Positions 26,150 through 35,492 of a stretch of DNA of 51,653 nucleotides are shown here, in pieces. The notes beneath the pieces were generated by a model. It did no database searches, was not told the DNA's origin, and worked only from the letters and a program-made list of their open reading frames with translations. Positions within the stretch are counted from its first letter, which is position 1; each line of letters starts with the position of its first letter. The translations under genes were made by a program, and so were the position numbers. Where the stretch lies: the NCBI GenBank assembly GCA_964387585.1, contig CAYLWW010000001.1, positions 1 to 51,653 on the forward strand, in the 5' to 3' direction. Source of the DNA: CAYLWW01 sp964387585. GTDB taxonomy: Bacteria > Pseudomonadota > Alphaproteobacteria > Rickettsiales > Midichloriaceae.

Positions 26150-28879
26150 TTACATTTGAGATAATAAATACTCAGTTAAGCTATTTTGAGTTTTCAATGC
26201 TTTAGCACAACCCTGATAACGCTGACTAGAAATAGTTAAGTTAGTAAGGCTAGTAGCCATATCAACATTAGATTGTTCTAAAGAGTGGCTCTTAATTGCC
26301 TTAACGCCATTATCTCCAACTACTCCAACAATTGCTTTACCAGATGCAGAAGTTTCTAGATAAGTATTATTATCAGAAAGTTGAATGCCGTTAATATTTT
26401 TAAATGTAGCGGTTAATATTTTATATAACTTAGCTGACTCATTATTATCAAACTTGCCTATTACGTTACCTTCTACATCTATCTCTGTATTTATAATGTT
26501 ACCTCTCTTATTACCATCAGCAGAAATTAAACCCTTGTTATTGTTAGCAGTCTGTAAAAGTGATTTTATAGAAGTACCTAAAATAGAATCTTTAACCCCA
26601 TTACTCCAATCTATTGTTACATCATCTAGCACGGTAGGTAAGTTATCTGCAGGTGTTCCATAATTTAAAAAACTTGCTACCTTACCGCTAATATTTACTG
26701 CTGCGGCGGTGAAGCGGTCTAGCCTTAGCTGAAAATTGCCATCGTCAAGTTGTATTACTTTGGCTTTAACAGTATTAGCTAAATTAGGATTAGCATTAAT
26801 TTGACTTGCTAAAGTTGCTAAATTATTGAATTGTCCCGCGCCAGGAGTGGCATTATAAGTAAAAATTTGTCCATCAATTACTAACGTATCGTTGTTTGCT
26901 ATAGTATGGCCTAACCTGTTTGCTGTACTAATATCGCCAAAAGGATTTCGGATATTAGCTACCTTAGTTTCATAAGGAGAATAAATATTGCTGTAAGATG
27001 GGTTTTTACCTTCGTTATCAAAAATAACTCTAGTAGTTTGAATCAAGCCATCATCGCCTCTATCAGTAAGTATATCTTTATTATCTAGATAAGTTTCAAT
27101 TATCCATTCTGAAGAAGAAATCTTTTTAAAGCCATACTTTATACTATGCTGCATACCTTGAGCATCATAGAGATTTGTTTCGGCAATAGCGTCGGGAATA
27201 GAACCACCTCCAGCTAAATTTTTCTTGCTATTATAAGGGTTGTAATCGCTGGTCCAACTTCCTTCTACTAAGCCTAAGCTGTTTAACAAGTTATCTCCTG
27301 GTTTAGTTGATGTTGAGACTGATTGGTTTTGATCAGCTTTAACAAATATCTGATTAACATTGTTAGTGCTAATAGATTTTAATCCCAGAATTTTTAGCTT
27401 ATCACTTAATTCTTTCATACTTGCGAAACGGAATGAATTATCGTTCTTAGAAGTTATAAAAGCTTCAGTGGAATCTACATCGAGAAAATCTGCTATTTTG
27501 CCATCGAATTTTAAGTTTGCATTTGCGTTCGAAGGAGATAATAATATAGACGAAGTAGCAGCAATAGTATCAGGGACTACATTAGCTCTTATTCCAGCTG
27601 TATTTAACTTAGTAGCTAAATTATTTAAAAATGTTGGATTGTTAACACCACCTGTTCTACTTACATCAAAACTTGCTCCGGGAGTTGTGATTGGCGTACC
27701 GCCATTGGCGATACTCATAGTACCAGCTATAACGCCTACATTATAGCTTATAGGTCCAACCCTATTAATGGTTAAAGTATTTCCTCCTGTTATACCAGAA
27801 GTAAATCGATTAGTATTTCTACCTAACTTATCAATTACTGAATCAGGTAAGCCAATTCCTGTTCCAGCAGAGAATGTTATAGTCGCGTTAGTAATTGCAT
27901 TGATCACTAAATTGATATCACTAGCGAAATGGTTATTATTAGCTGAAGCAAGAGTTACCTCAGTTCCGTCACTATTTACTCCATTAGCAGTTCCTTTAAC
28001 AAACCTAACACCATTAACAACTATTCCATCTCCGACATTAGCACTATTTATTTCTGCTGTAACGGGCCGGACAGTTGCTGTTGTCCCGCCAAGCTCTAAT
28101 GCTGTTATAGTTACCCCATTAACATTGAATTCATAATTAGACGGCAATGAAGATAGCTCTGTTGTTGTATCGCTCATGGCACGAGACTGAGCCATTCCAC
28201 CGAAAACACATTTGACGCTCTTTATTTCATCTTTATTATCTTGTTTTGTAATGAGTTGAAGATTAAAGCTACTACCTTGAACAAAATCGGAAGTATCTGG
28301 AATCAATAAATCTTTTAGTGCTAACGCAGCATTAGGTCCTGAAATTGGTCCTAAAATAGATTGACCACCCTGACTCGATGGGGCATTAGCATTTAAAACA
28401 TACTCTAGATCAACTTTTGAGCTAGCTTTAGCCTCCATAGTTAAATCCCTAACTTTCATTGGAGTCCAATTATTAGAGTCCTGTATATCTGGTAGATTAC
28501 CGCTTCCATTAAAATCATAAGGAACACCAACTAGGTCATAGATTTTAGCATGGTCTATATTCCCATTATTAGGATCAGTTTCAAATGATGATGATGAAAT
28601 GTAAGAAAATCCTTGCTCTCCTTCCTTAGCTTTAAGTATAAACATAGCTGCATTGTTTGACTCTATAGACAAACTTAGATCGCTGTCATCTTGAACTATA
28701 TTACCTGGCTTAGCTGCATTGACAGAAGAACTTGATATGACTCCGGAAGTCGGCGGCAAAGCTGATAAATATGAATCAAACTTCTTAAAACCAACGGTGT
28801 TGGTATTACCTATGTTATTTGACTCTATTTGTATTTGCTTTTGAGCAGTCTGTAGACCAGTTATTGCCGCTGTACTCAT
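26150..28879 (-). CDS. flgE: Flagellar hook protein FlgE, long form
   Basis: FlgE forms the flagellar hook between rod and filament. The 909-aa product has the flagellar rod/hook N-terminus (MSTAAITGLQTAQKQIQIES, then NNIGNTNTVGFKKFDSYL) and the matching C-terminus (SHSLEQSNVDMATSLTNLTI, then SSQRYQGCAKALKTQ). The middle, about residues 100-850, carries the variable hook domains, including the FlgE-type LYDAQGMQHSIKYGFKK region. It is about twice the length of classical FlgE (about 400 aa), as in some alphaproteobacteria and Midichloriaceae. No other flagellar gene is in the window, so the flagellar genes are scattered. Size excludes FlgF and FlgG (about 260 aa). Confidence 0.88.
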   Translation of the reverse strand: MSTAAITGLQTAQKQIQIESNNIGNTNTVGFKKFDSYLSALPPTSGVISSSSVNAAKPGNIVQDDSDLSLSIESNNAAMFILKAKEGEQGFSYISSSSFETDPNNGNIDHAKIYDLVGVPYDFNGSGNLPDIQDSNNWTPMKVRDLTMEAKASSKVDLEYVLNANAPSSQGGQSILGPISGPNAALALKDLLIPDTSDFVQGSSFNLQLITKQDNKDEIKSVKCVFGGMAQSRAMSDTTTELSSLPSNYEFNVNGVTITALELGGTTATVRPVTAEINSANVGDGIVVNGVRFVKGTANGVNSDGTEVTLASANNNHFASDINLVINAITNATITFSAGTGIGLPDSVIDKLGRNTNRFTSGITGGNTLTINRVGPISYNVGVIAGTMSIANGGTPITTPGASFDVSRTGGVNNPTFLNNLATKLNTAGIRANVVPDTIAATSSILLSPSNANANLKFDGKIADFLDVDSTEAFITSKNDNSFRFASMKELSDKLKILGLKSISTNNVNQIFVKADQNQSVSTSTKPGDNLLNSLGLVEGSWTSDYNPYNSKKNLAGGGSIPDAIAETNLYDAQGMQHSIKYGFKKISSSEWIIETYLDNKDILTDRGDDGLIQTTRVIFDNEGKNPSYSNIYSPYETKVANIRNPFGDISTANRLGHTIANNDTLVIDGQIFTYNATPGAGQFNNLATLASQINANPNLANTVKAKVIQLDDGNFQLRLDRFTAAAVNISGKVASFLNYGTPADNLPTVLDDVTIDWSNGVKDSILGTSIKSLLQTANNNKGLISADGNKRGNIINTEIDVEGNVIGKFDNNESAKLYKILTATFKNINGIQLSDNNTYLETSASGKAIVGVVGDNGVKAIKSHSLEQSNVDMATSLTNLTISSQRYQGCAKALKTQNSLTEYLLSQM

Positions 28880-29188
28880 ATAATCCTAATCAATTTTTAC
28901 TTAAGGTTATTTTTGCCAAACTAAACTAAATTGATAATTACTGTTGTTTAGATCGCTATTATAATTTTTTTTATTTTTTATGCTTGTTAAAAGCTTTTAG
29001 TTGGTGAGATTAATACAAAAATTATTAAAAATAAAGCTATTTTTACTTCAATAATCACTACTATTAACTAAGCAAATTATTTTTTTAAGCTAATATTGCA
29101 TTACGAAAAAGTTTACTTTATAATACCGAACCTAATTAGTAAAAAATATTTTTTAGTGATAAAAAATTTATTCAATTTACTAATTTGA
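28880..29188. other. Divergent intergenic region between flgE and rnpB
   Basis: This 309-base AT-rich stretch holds the flgE leader (AGGA near its start codon) and the candidate rnpB promoter at 29096-29124. No ORF or RNA gene beyond these was seen, and no sigma-54 or sigma-28 consensus was found upstream of flgE. Confidence 0.5.
29096..29124 (+). promoter_or_regulatory. Candidate sigma-70 promoter of rnpB
   Basis: TTGCAT (29096-29101) and a perfect TATAAT (29119-29124) are separated by exactly 17 bases. Predicted transcription starts near 29131, leaving a leader of about 58 bases before the RNA. Confidence 0.55.
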
Positions 29189-29565
29189 TATAGCTAGCCA
29201 GATGACTGCTGTTATTTAACAGAGGAAAGTCTGGGCTTTATGGAGTGATAGTGCCAGATAAACTCTGGCGGAGCGATTTAGCTTCAGGGAAAGTGCTACA
29301 GAAAATATACCGCCTAGTAATAGGTAAGGGTGAAAAGGCGAGGTAAAAGCTCACCAAGTTTTTAGCAATAAAAATTGTATAGTAAACCCCACTAAAAGCA
29401 AGATCAAGTAGATGCACTATGAACTCAATTTAATTGAGTTCGGCTTTACTCCAAAGTTTGGTGCATGGGTAGATCGCATGAATAAGCTGGTGACAGCTTA
29501 TCTAGATAAATAGTCATCAATACTAGTAATTTAGTATACAGAACCCAGCTTATAGGCTAGCTATA
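29189..29565 (+). ncRNA. rnpB: RNase P RNA
   Basis: This is the catalytic RNA of RNase P, which matures tRNA 5' ends. The ends pair over 11 bases (29189-29199 with 29555-29565), forming helix P1. Conserved regions visible are AGAGGAAAGTCTGGGCT near the 5' end, ACAGAAAATATACCGCC, the GGTAAGGGTGAAAAGG segment, and ACAGAACCCAGCTTATAG at the 3' end. Order and spacing match bacterial type A RNase P RNA, with a length of about 377 bases. An 8-base hairpin (29583-29604) follows closely. A good sigma-70 promoter lies upstream. Confidence 0.95.
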
Positions 29566-29994
29566 AATCTTTTAATTAAAAGGCTTTAATATAAAAATTA
29601 AAGCATAGATTTGAAATATATTGAGTTTAAAAAAATTTGTTAATTGTGCTTTATTAAACTATGAACTAATATTACTTGAAATTAATTAGCAATTTAGATA
29701 AAGATATACGTTAGTATTTTCTAGAGATAGAAGCAATTATGGTTGCTTTGGTTAAGTGATGGTAAAAAATCTTATACTAGAATCAATCTTAAGTATTTTG
29801 AAATAGAAGCCTTATTCCTTACCAAAAATTTAAGAAAGAGCTTTTATTATTACGTTATGAAATTAAATTTTTATGCTTGCTAAGTTAAATTAATTGTAAT
29901 GAAAATATAAGCTAGTAGAGCAAAGTGATAAAAGCTTGTAACCAAGCAATAAAGTATAAATTAAAATAAAAAATAAAATTAAGGAATTTTGTTA
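29566..29994. other. Non-coding region between rnpB and rne
   Basis: About 430 bases of AT-rich DNA. Its first part holds the hairpin after rnpB. Its last part must carry the rne promoter and leader; a long 5' leader would fit the known feedback control of rne, but nothing specific is recognisable. No ORF with a ribosome site and no tRNA was seen. Confidence 0.4.
29583..29604 (+). terminator. Hairpin downstream of rnpB
   Basis: Perfect 8-base arms (GCTTTAAT and ATTAAAGC) flank a 6-base loop, 18 bases after the P1 helix. Only a poor T-rich run follows, so it is a possible terminator or processing signal. Confidence 0.4.
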
Positions 29995-32055
29995 ATGCAA
30001 AGAAGAATACTAATAGATGCCTCGTATAAAGAGGAAGTCCGTCTAGTTTTATGTGAAAAAGATATTATAGAAGAATTTGATTACCAAAATAGTTTAAAAA
30101 AAATTATAAAAGGTAATATTTATCTGGCAAAAATAGATAAAGTTGAACCATCTCTTCAAGCAGCATTTATAAATTATGGAGGAGAAAAACATGGTTTTCT
30201 TCCTTTTTCTGAAATACATCACAGTTATTACCAAATTTCCGAAGCAAAAAAGCAGGAATTATTAAAAAAAATTAATGCCAGCTATAAAAAATTAGATTCA
30301 GAAGAATTGAATTGGGATGAAGATAGCGAGGATGAAAGAAAGAAATCTGAGTTTACTAAAAAGCAAAAGATTGATTTAATTTTAGCTAATGAAGTATATA
30401 AAAACTATCGTATACAAGATGTTATAAAAAAAGATCAAGCTATATTGGTGCAAGTAGTAAAAGAAGAGAGAGGTAATAAGGGAGCATCGTTAACTACTTA
30501 TCTATCTCTAGCAGGGCGTTATTGCGTATTCATGCCTAATACTAATAAGCCTATTGCTGCTGTATCAAAACGTATAGATGATAATCAAGAAAGAGAGCGA
30601 CTTAAAAAATTAATTACTGAATTAACAGAAAAAGAACCTAATTCTAGTTTAATAGTCCGTACTGCGGGATCATATAAAACTAAAACTGAAATAAAAAGGG
30701 ATTATGTTTACTTATCCAGATTGTATTCAAGTATAGAAGAGCATGCTAGCTCTTCTATAGCTCCGGCTTTCATTTATGAAGAAGGTGATATCATAAAAAA
30801 AACTATTAGAGATATATATGATAGTGAAGTAGAAGAGATAGTCGTATCAGGAAAAGAAGCGTACTCAAACGCTTTGGAATTTATGAAGCTAGTTCTTCCT
30901 AGGCATGTTGATAAGGTTAAAGAATATAAAGGCAGAGCTCCTATATTTAGTTATTATAATATAGAAGAGCAAATTAGCTTACTTTATGACAATGTTGTAC
31001 CCCTATCCTCAGGAGGATATTTAGTAATAAATCAAACAGAAGCATTAGTAGCGATAGATGTTAACTCAGGAAAGTCTACAAATGAGCAGAATATAGAAAG
31101 TACTGCAACAAAAACCAATTTAGAAGCAATTAATGAGATTGCTAGACAAATAAAATTACGAGACCTTTCTGGGTTAATAGTAATAGATTTTATAGATATG
31201 GAAGAAGCTGGGAATCGCACAGCTGTTGAAGATGATTTGCGTAAAGCTTTGTCTAGAGATAGAGCTCGTACTCAAATAGGTCGTATAAGCGAGTTTGGAT
31301 TGCTAGAAATGACAAGGCAGAGGCTGCGTAATAGTATAATAGAGACAAGCTTTGTACAATGTCAAAGTTGTAATGGGAGAGGAAAAACTAGAGCGATATC
31401 ATGTACTAGTACCGCTATACTCCGCGCTGTACATAATGATGTTTCTTCTATTAAAAATGAGGAATCTATTCTAGAAATTTCTGCTTCAAATGATGTTGTA
31501 ATGTATTTGATGAATTATAAAAAAGAAGAAATTTTAAAATTAGAGAATGATTTTCATGTGAAATTAGTATTTTCTATTGATATTAGAGCAGGAATTGATG
31601 GGTTCTTTATAGAATATGCTAAAATAAATAGTGCTAAGCCTAATGAAGCTTTATCTAGTATAGTTGATACACCTTATAATCAAAAAAATATTATTGATGT
31701 AAATTCTGTAAATAACAGAAATAATACAGAAGAGTCTGGTACTCAACGAAGATACAATACGGATAGCAGTAATAAAGCTCATGTTAAAGATAAAGCAGAT
31801 AAATCTTCACATTCTAATCATCATCCAGAAGATGTAGCTGCTAATTATTCAGAAAATAGTAATCAACCTAAAAATAAAAATTATAAGCGAAAAAGGAGAG
31901 CGAGAAATAATAATCCTAATTTAAGGAAAAATTATTCTGAAAATAATAATACATTAGATAATAATCAAAATGATAATCTAAAACAAAGTAATGGTGGTAA
32001 TAAAGGAGATAAAAATTCGTTATTTAAAAAGATTTGGAATAAAATAATAGATTAA
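29995..32055 (+). CDS. rne: Ribonuclease E/G
   Basis: This single-strand endoribonuclease starts mRNA decay and rRNA/tRNA processing. The product of about 686 aa begins MQRRILIDASYKEEVRLVL. It has an S1 RNA-binding segment (IYLAKIDKVEPSLQAAFINY, GGEKHGFLPFSEI), the catalytic DNase I-like region with VAIDVNSGKST and GLIVIDFIDMEE, and a Zn-link CQSCNGRG. A tail from about residue 560 is rich in Asn, Ser and Lys, with the basic patch YKRKRRARNNN. The start chosen is the ATG at 29995 because AAGGAA lies 8 bases before it; a TTG at 29989 sits too close to that site. The tail lacks the long scaffold of E. coli RNase E, as is usual in small genomes. Confidence 0.95.
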   Translation: MQRRILIDASYKEEVRLVLCEKDIIEEFDYQNSLKKIIKGNIYLAKIDKVEPSLQAAFINYGGEKHGFLPFSEIHHSYYQISEAKKQELLKKINASYKKLDSEELNWDEDSEDERKKSEFTKKQKIDLILANEVYKNYRIQDVIKKDQAILVQVVKEERGNKGASLTTYLSLAGRYCVFMPNTNKPIAAVSKRIDDNQERERLKKLITELTEKEPNSSLIVRTAGSYKTKTEIKRDYVYLSRLYSSIEEHASSSIAPAFIYEEGDIIKKTIRDIYDSEVEEIVVSGKEAYSNALEFMKLVLPRHVDKVKEYKGRAPIFSYYNIEEQISLLYDNVVPLSSGGYLVINQTEALVAIDVNSGKSTNEQNIESTATKTNLEAINEIARQIKLRDLSGLIVIDFIDMEEAGNRTAVEDDLRKALSRDRARTQIGRISEFGLLEMTRQRLRNSIIETSFVQCQSCNGRGKTRAISCTSTAILRAVHNDVSSIKNEESILEISASNDVVMYLMNYKKEEILKLENDFHVKLVFSIDIRAGIDGFFIEYAKINSAKPNEALSSIVDTPYNQKNIIDVNSVNNRNNTEESGTQRRYNTDSSNKAHVKDKADKSSHSNHHPEDVAANYSENSNQPKNKNYKRKRRARNNNPNLRKNYSENNNTLDNNQNDNLKQSNGGNKGDKNSLFKKIWNKIID

Positions 32056-32193
32056 GTATAAAGGCTTATAGTTAAGCTAAAAATTATACTAGGTAATTTT
32101 TGACTAAATAAATTAAATACAATTAACTCTCTAAATTAATAAAAAATTTGCATTACTTTCTAAGTAATACATGCTTACTAAGATATAAAAAAT

Positions 32194-33990
32194 ATGGATA
32201 GTAACATAAGTCATGGTGTAGAACTTCATAGTACAAAATATGCTGATAATCGCTACCTATTAAAAAGGATATTGCTAAGTTATGTCAAACCTCAAGCAAA
32301 AGAGATAACAATAGCTTCAATATGCTTATTGATTATGGCTATTACAACAGCATTGAACGCTTGGTTAATGCAACCAATACTAGATGATATATTTTTGCAA
32401 AAAAATCATTCAATGTTACTGCTAATTCCATTAGGAATATTGCTTAATATTATAGTTAAAGGTATAGCATCGTTTTACCAATCTTCAACTTTAAAGTTTA
32501 TAGGACAAAGAATAGTAAGTAATATACAATTAGAGCTTTATTCTCATCTTATAAAGTCTGATATAGAACTATTTGATCGCTTCCCTTCCGGTAATTTGTT
32601 ATCTCGTTTTACCAATGATATAAATGTACTAAAAAAGTGTTTTTCAGATGTATTTACTGGTACTATAGGGGACTTTATTACTTTTATTGGGTTAATTGTA
32701 ATAATGCTATATCAAAGTTTGGAGCTATCTATAGCATCTTTTATAATATTACCATTAGCTTTCTACCCTATAATAAACCTAGGGAGAAAAATGCGTAAAG
32801 TAACTACCGGTGTACAGCAAGAATTTGATAATTTTACAGTACGTCTTGATGAAACATTTCAGAATATACGTATAATAAAATCATATTGTAGAGAGGGTTA
32901 CGAAATAACTAGAGCTAAGTCAATAGTGAATAGGATATTATCTCTTTATAAAAAGGCAGCATTTATAGAAGCGGCATCATCTCCAATAATGGAGATATTA
33001 GGAGGTGTAGCTATAGCAATAGTAATATGGTATGGGGGTTGCAAAGTAATAGATAGTGACACTACTCCTGGGGCTTTTTTTTCTTTTATCACAGCTTTAT
33101 TGCTTTCGTATAAGCCTTTAAAATCTATTTCGCAACTAAATAATTCTTTACAAGAAGGATTATCCGTATCTCGTCGACTTTTCATGATGTTAGATGAAAA
33201 ACCTAAAATTACTTATAATCAGAAAAAAACTGCAGTTGAATTTGCTAACTATAACATTAATTTTTCTAAAGTATGTTTTTCTTACAATAATGATCAAATT
33301 ATTTTGGATAATTTAGATATAGCGGTACCACAAGGTAAAACTGTAGCACTTATAGGGACATCAGGAGTGGGTAAAACAACTATATTGAATTTGCTGCAAC
33401 GTTTATACGATCCATTTTCCGGTACTATAAGTTTAGGTGGATATGATATACGAGATATAAAATTAAGTTGCTTACGTAATGCTATGGCTTTAGTAAGTCA
33501 AGAAATAGCATTATTTGATGATACCATAATGGAAAATATTAGATATGGACGTTTAGATGCTACTGATGTAGAGGTTATAAAAGCTGCTAAATCTGCTGCA
33601 GCTCACGAATTTATAGTTTCTTTTCCACAGGAATACAAAACCAACATAGGACAAAATGGGGTGAAATTATCAGGTGGACAAAAGCAGCGTTTGGCTATAG
33701 CAAGAGCAATACTGAAAAATGCTCCGGTTTTGCTTTTGGATGAAGCAACCAGTTCATTAGACTCTATTTCAGAACGTAAAGTACAAGAGGCGCTAGAAAA
33801 TTTAAAAGCTGGACGTACCACAATAGTGATTGCGCATAGATTATCAACTATTGAAGAAGCGGATATTATATATTTAATAGCTGAAGGGAAAGTAATAGAA
33901 CAAGGAACGCATAATTCACTTTTATCAAAAGGTGGAGAGTATACTAATTTTTACCAACAGTATAAAAACAGCTACACTAGTATTGTATAA
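32194..33990 (+). CDS. MsbA-like ABC exporter (fused permease and ATPase)
   Basis: The 598-aa half-transporter has an N-terminal six-span exporter domain (about residues 30-330) and a C-terminal ATPase. ATPase motifs are Walker A LIGTSGVGKTTILNLL, Q-loop SQEIALFDDTI, signature VKLSGGQKQRLAIARAI and Walker B PVLLLDEATSSLD, then an IVIAHRLST H-loop. It resembles the rickettsial MsbA proteins proposed to flip lipid A or other lipids across the inner membrane, working as a homodimer. Start at 32194 (ATG). It follows rne by 138 bases on the same strand. Substrate assignment rests only on family resemblance. Confidence 0.88.
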   Translation: MDSNISHGVELHSTKYADNRYLLKRILLSYVKPQAKEITIASICLLIMAITTALNAWLMQPILDDIFLQKNHSMLLLIPLGILLNIIVKGIASFYQSSTLKFIGQRIVSNIQLELYSHLIKSDIELFDRFPSGNLLSRFTNDINVLKKCFSDVFTGTIGDFITFIGLIVIMLYQSLELSIASFIILPLAFYPIINLGRKMRKVTTGVQQEFDNFTVRLDETFQNIRIIKSYCREGYEITRAKSIVNRILSLYKKAAFIEAASSPIMEILGGVAIAIVIWYGGCKVIDSDTTPGAFFSFITALLLSYKPLKSISQLNNSLQEGLSVSRRLFMMLDEKPKITYNQKKTAVEFANYNINFSKVCFSYNNDQIILDNLDIAVPQGKTVALIGTSGVGKTTILNLLQRLYDPFSGTISLGGYDIRDIKLSCLRNAMALVSQEIALFDDTIMENIRYGRLDATDVEVIKAAKSAAAHEFIVSFPQEYKTNIGQNGVKLSGGQKQRLAIARAILKNAPVLLLDEATSSLDSISERKVQEALENLKAGRTTIVIAHRLSTIEEADIIYLIAEGKVIEQGTHNSLLSKGGEYTNFYQQYKNSYTSIV

Positions 33991-34016
33991 TATCTTGACT
34001 CACTTACTTTAAGTTA

Positions 34017-34110
34017 TGGGGTTTATAGCTAATTCTTTATAATTTTGGTATTGCATTACTCGGTGGCTCATTTAAGGTTTTACTAAACTACGCTTCCTAG
34101 CTCTATTACC
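34017..34110. repeat. Dispersed intergenic repeat, degenerate copy
   Basis: TGGGGTTTATAG (34017-34028) is identical to the reverse complement of 51599-51610. TTTAAGGTTTTA (34071-34082) also occurs at 56-67. GGTTTTAC...CTACG...CCTAGCTCT is shared with 22078-22119 with short insertions. Confidence 0.5.
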
Positions 34111-34171
34111 CAAATTAAAATACTTTAGCTATAGCACACTACCTGATCAGCAAGATGTAATGATATCGTTA

Positions 34172-34197
34172 TTATTTTATAACAAATTATAAAATAA
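34172..34197. repeat. Perfect 11-base AT hairpin
   Basis: TTATTTTATAA and TTATAAAATAA flank a CAAA loop. No gene ends close upstream (180 bases from the ABC exporter stop), so it is unlikely to be a simple terminator for it. Confidence 0.55.
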
Positions 34198-34616
34198 GTT
34201 TGTATGATTACAAGGATATTAACTGGAGGCGTTTAGGCACATAGCAAAGTTTCATAGAACAGAACCTTAGATAAATAAGATATCAATAAACCCCTCTGCA
34301 GTAATTTATCAATTAATAATCAATTATTTGTATAACTTTACTTGCACTATAGAATAAGTATAAATATACTTTTATAGTATGATGCTGTTTTCAAAAAACA
34401 ACTATTTAAAAAAACTTAAAAAATAACCTTATAAGTAGTATATTTAATTATATAGCATTTAATACTTTTGAAATTTATATAATAAATATAAAGTACTTTT
34501 AATCTAGATATTTCAGATTAATGAGTTTATATTACATATAGCTGCTTAGATAGAAGTGATATAGAAAATAGCTGTTACTATTTATTAAAAAAATTTATAA
34601 ATATAGATTAAGTAAT

Positions 34617-34985
34617 ATGCGGTTAGAGCAAAACGATAATTTACAAAATCTCGAGCAATCATTGCTAACAGTAATGCTAGCATTTGCTAATAGCCCAGAT
34701 GGAGGAGTATTTTTTCTAAAATATATACTCATACATAATTCTCCTGAAAACGTTAAGGCAGTACAAAGTTTATATAATAAAATAGCAAAAACTTTTGGAG
34801 ATCAAAAGGAGTTAGCTGACTCTGTAATAAAAGCCCTAAAATTCATAAGAAGTTTCGCTATGGAGAGTGAAGGTGCTTTAAAAGAATTGGAGCAGCAAAT
34901 ACAATTACTGATAGAGCATAAAGCTATAACAGATTACTGTAAAGATAAAGGGAAGGAAGAGTTTAGTGATATCTTTTCCGTCTAA
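34617..34985 (+). CDS. Conserved-looking helical protein of unknown function
   Basis: This is not recognised. The 122-aa product is predicted from its composition to be mostly helical and cytosolic. It has an N-terminal amphipathic part (NLQNLEQSLLTVMLAF), a more structured middle (VKAVQSLYNKIAKTFG, DQKELADSVIKALKFIR) and a charged C-terminus. There is no signal peptide, transmembrane segment or familiar motif. It lies 51 bases upstream of ccoS on the same strand and may be co-transcribed with it, hinting at an oxidase-related or unrelated house function; that is inference only. Codon use looks like its neighbours. Confidence 0.6.
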   Translation: MRLEQNDNLQNLEQSLLTVMLAFANSPDGGVFFLKYILIHNSPENVKAVQSLYNKIAKTFGDQKELADSVIKALKFIRSFAMESEGALKELEQQIQLLIEHKAITDYCKDKGKEEFSDIFSV

Positions 34986-35036
34986 ATAAGCTAATTAAAA
35001 AACGATTAGTTAATTTTGAAATGGGTGTTAATGGTA

Positions 35037-35204
35037 ATGGAAGCTTTTATATATCTGGTGCCGATAACAATATTAATAGCATCAATGGGGATATATGCTT
35101 TATTGTGGTGTATTAAAACTGGTCAGTATGATGATTTAGAAGGTGAAAAACATCGCTTTCTAATGATAAGTGAGAATTCAATAGATGGGCCTCGCAAAAA
35201 ATAA
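35037..35204 (+). CDS. ccoS: cbb3-type cytochrome oxidase assembly protein CcoS
   Basis: CcoS is a small single-span membrane protein needed for cofactor (heme and copper) insertion into cbb3 oxidase. The 55-aa product has the family pattern LVPITILIASMGIYALLWCI followed by KTGQYDDLEGEKHRFLM. The QYDDL-(D/E)GxxHR block just after the helix is the family hallmark. The start chosen is the ATG at 35037 (MEAFIYLVP), with a weak GGGTG 10 bases before it. Upstream in-frame starts (35031 ATG, 35016 TTG) would add two to seven residues. Usually next to ccoI and ccoGH; here between an orphan gene and tRNA-Trp, with ccoO 1.8 kb downstream. Confidence 0.88.
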   Translation: MEAFIYLVPITILIASMGIYALLWCIKTGQYDDLEGEKHRFLMISENSIDGPRKK

Positions 35205-35324
35205 AAATACTATAAATTATTTTTATTTAACAAAGTGATTGCCTAAATAACTAAAATCAATTAGCATTCGTGGGTTACTTAAATATATTAGTATTATAAG
35301 TATAAATTTTCATACCAATCAGTT

Positions 35325-35400
35325 AGGAGTGTAGCTCAATAGGTAGAGCACTGGTCTCCAAAACCAGCGGTTGGGGGTTCGATTCCTCTCGCTCCTGCCA
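35325..35400 (+). tRNA. trnW: tRNA-Trp (anticodon CCA)
   Basis: This is a complete 76-base cloverleaf. The acceptor stem AGGAGTG pairs with CGCTCCT (one G-T pair). The D-arm contains GTAGCTCAATAGGTAGAGC, the anticodon arm is CTGGTCTCCAAAACCAG with anticodon CCA, and the T-arm contains GGTTCGATTCC. The terminal CCA is encoded. It stands alone between ccoS and the SH3-protein gene. Confidence 0.97.
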
Positions 35401-35492
35401 TTACATAGTATTGGCTTTTTCTGTATAAATATTATAAAATGACTAAATATAAAATTAACTAATTTATATTTAATACAGTAAGTTTTAGTGTT

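Larger units (their letters stand above)
33991..34616. other. Long non-coding stretch with repeat debris
   Basis: 626 bases without a convincing gene. The part at 34017-34110 resembles other copies of a dispersed repeat (see 51574-51610 and 22056-22125). A perfect AT-rich hairpin lies at 34172-34197. Short open frames (for example about 38 codons across 34075-34190 on the plus strand) have no start with a ribosome site and look like remnants. The rest is AT-rich leader for the next gene. Confidence 0.5.

Noticed and set aside
28880..28930. Sigma-54 type promoter upstream of flgE (TTTGGCA motif)
   Set aside because: The TGGCA half is present, but the required GC element about 10 bases downstream is absent.
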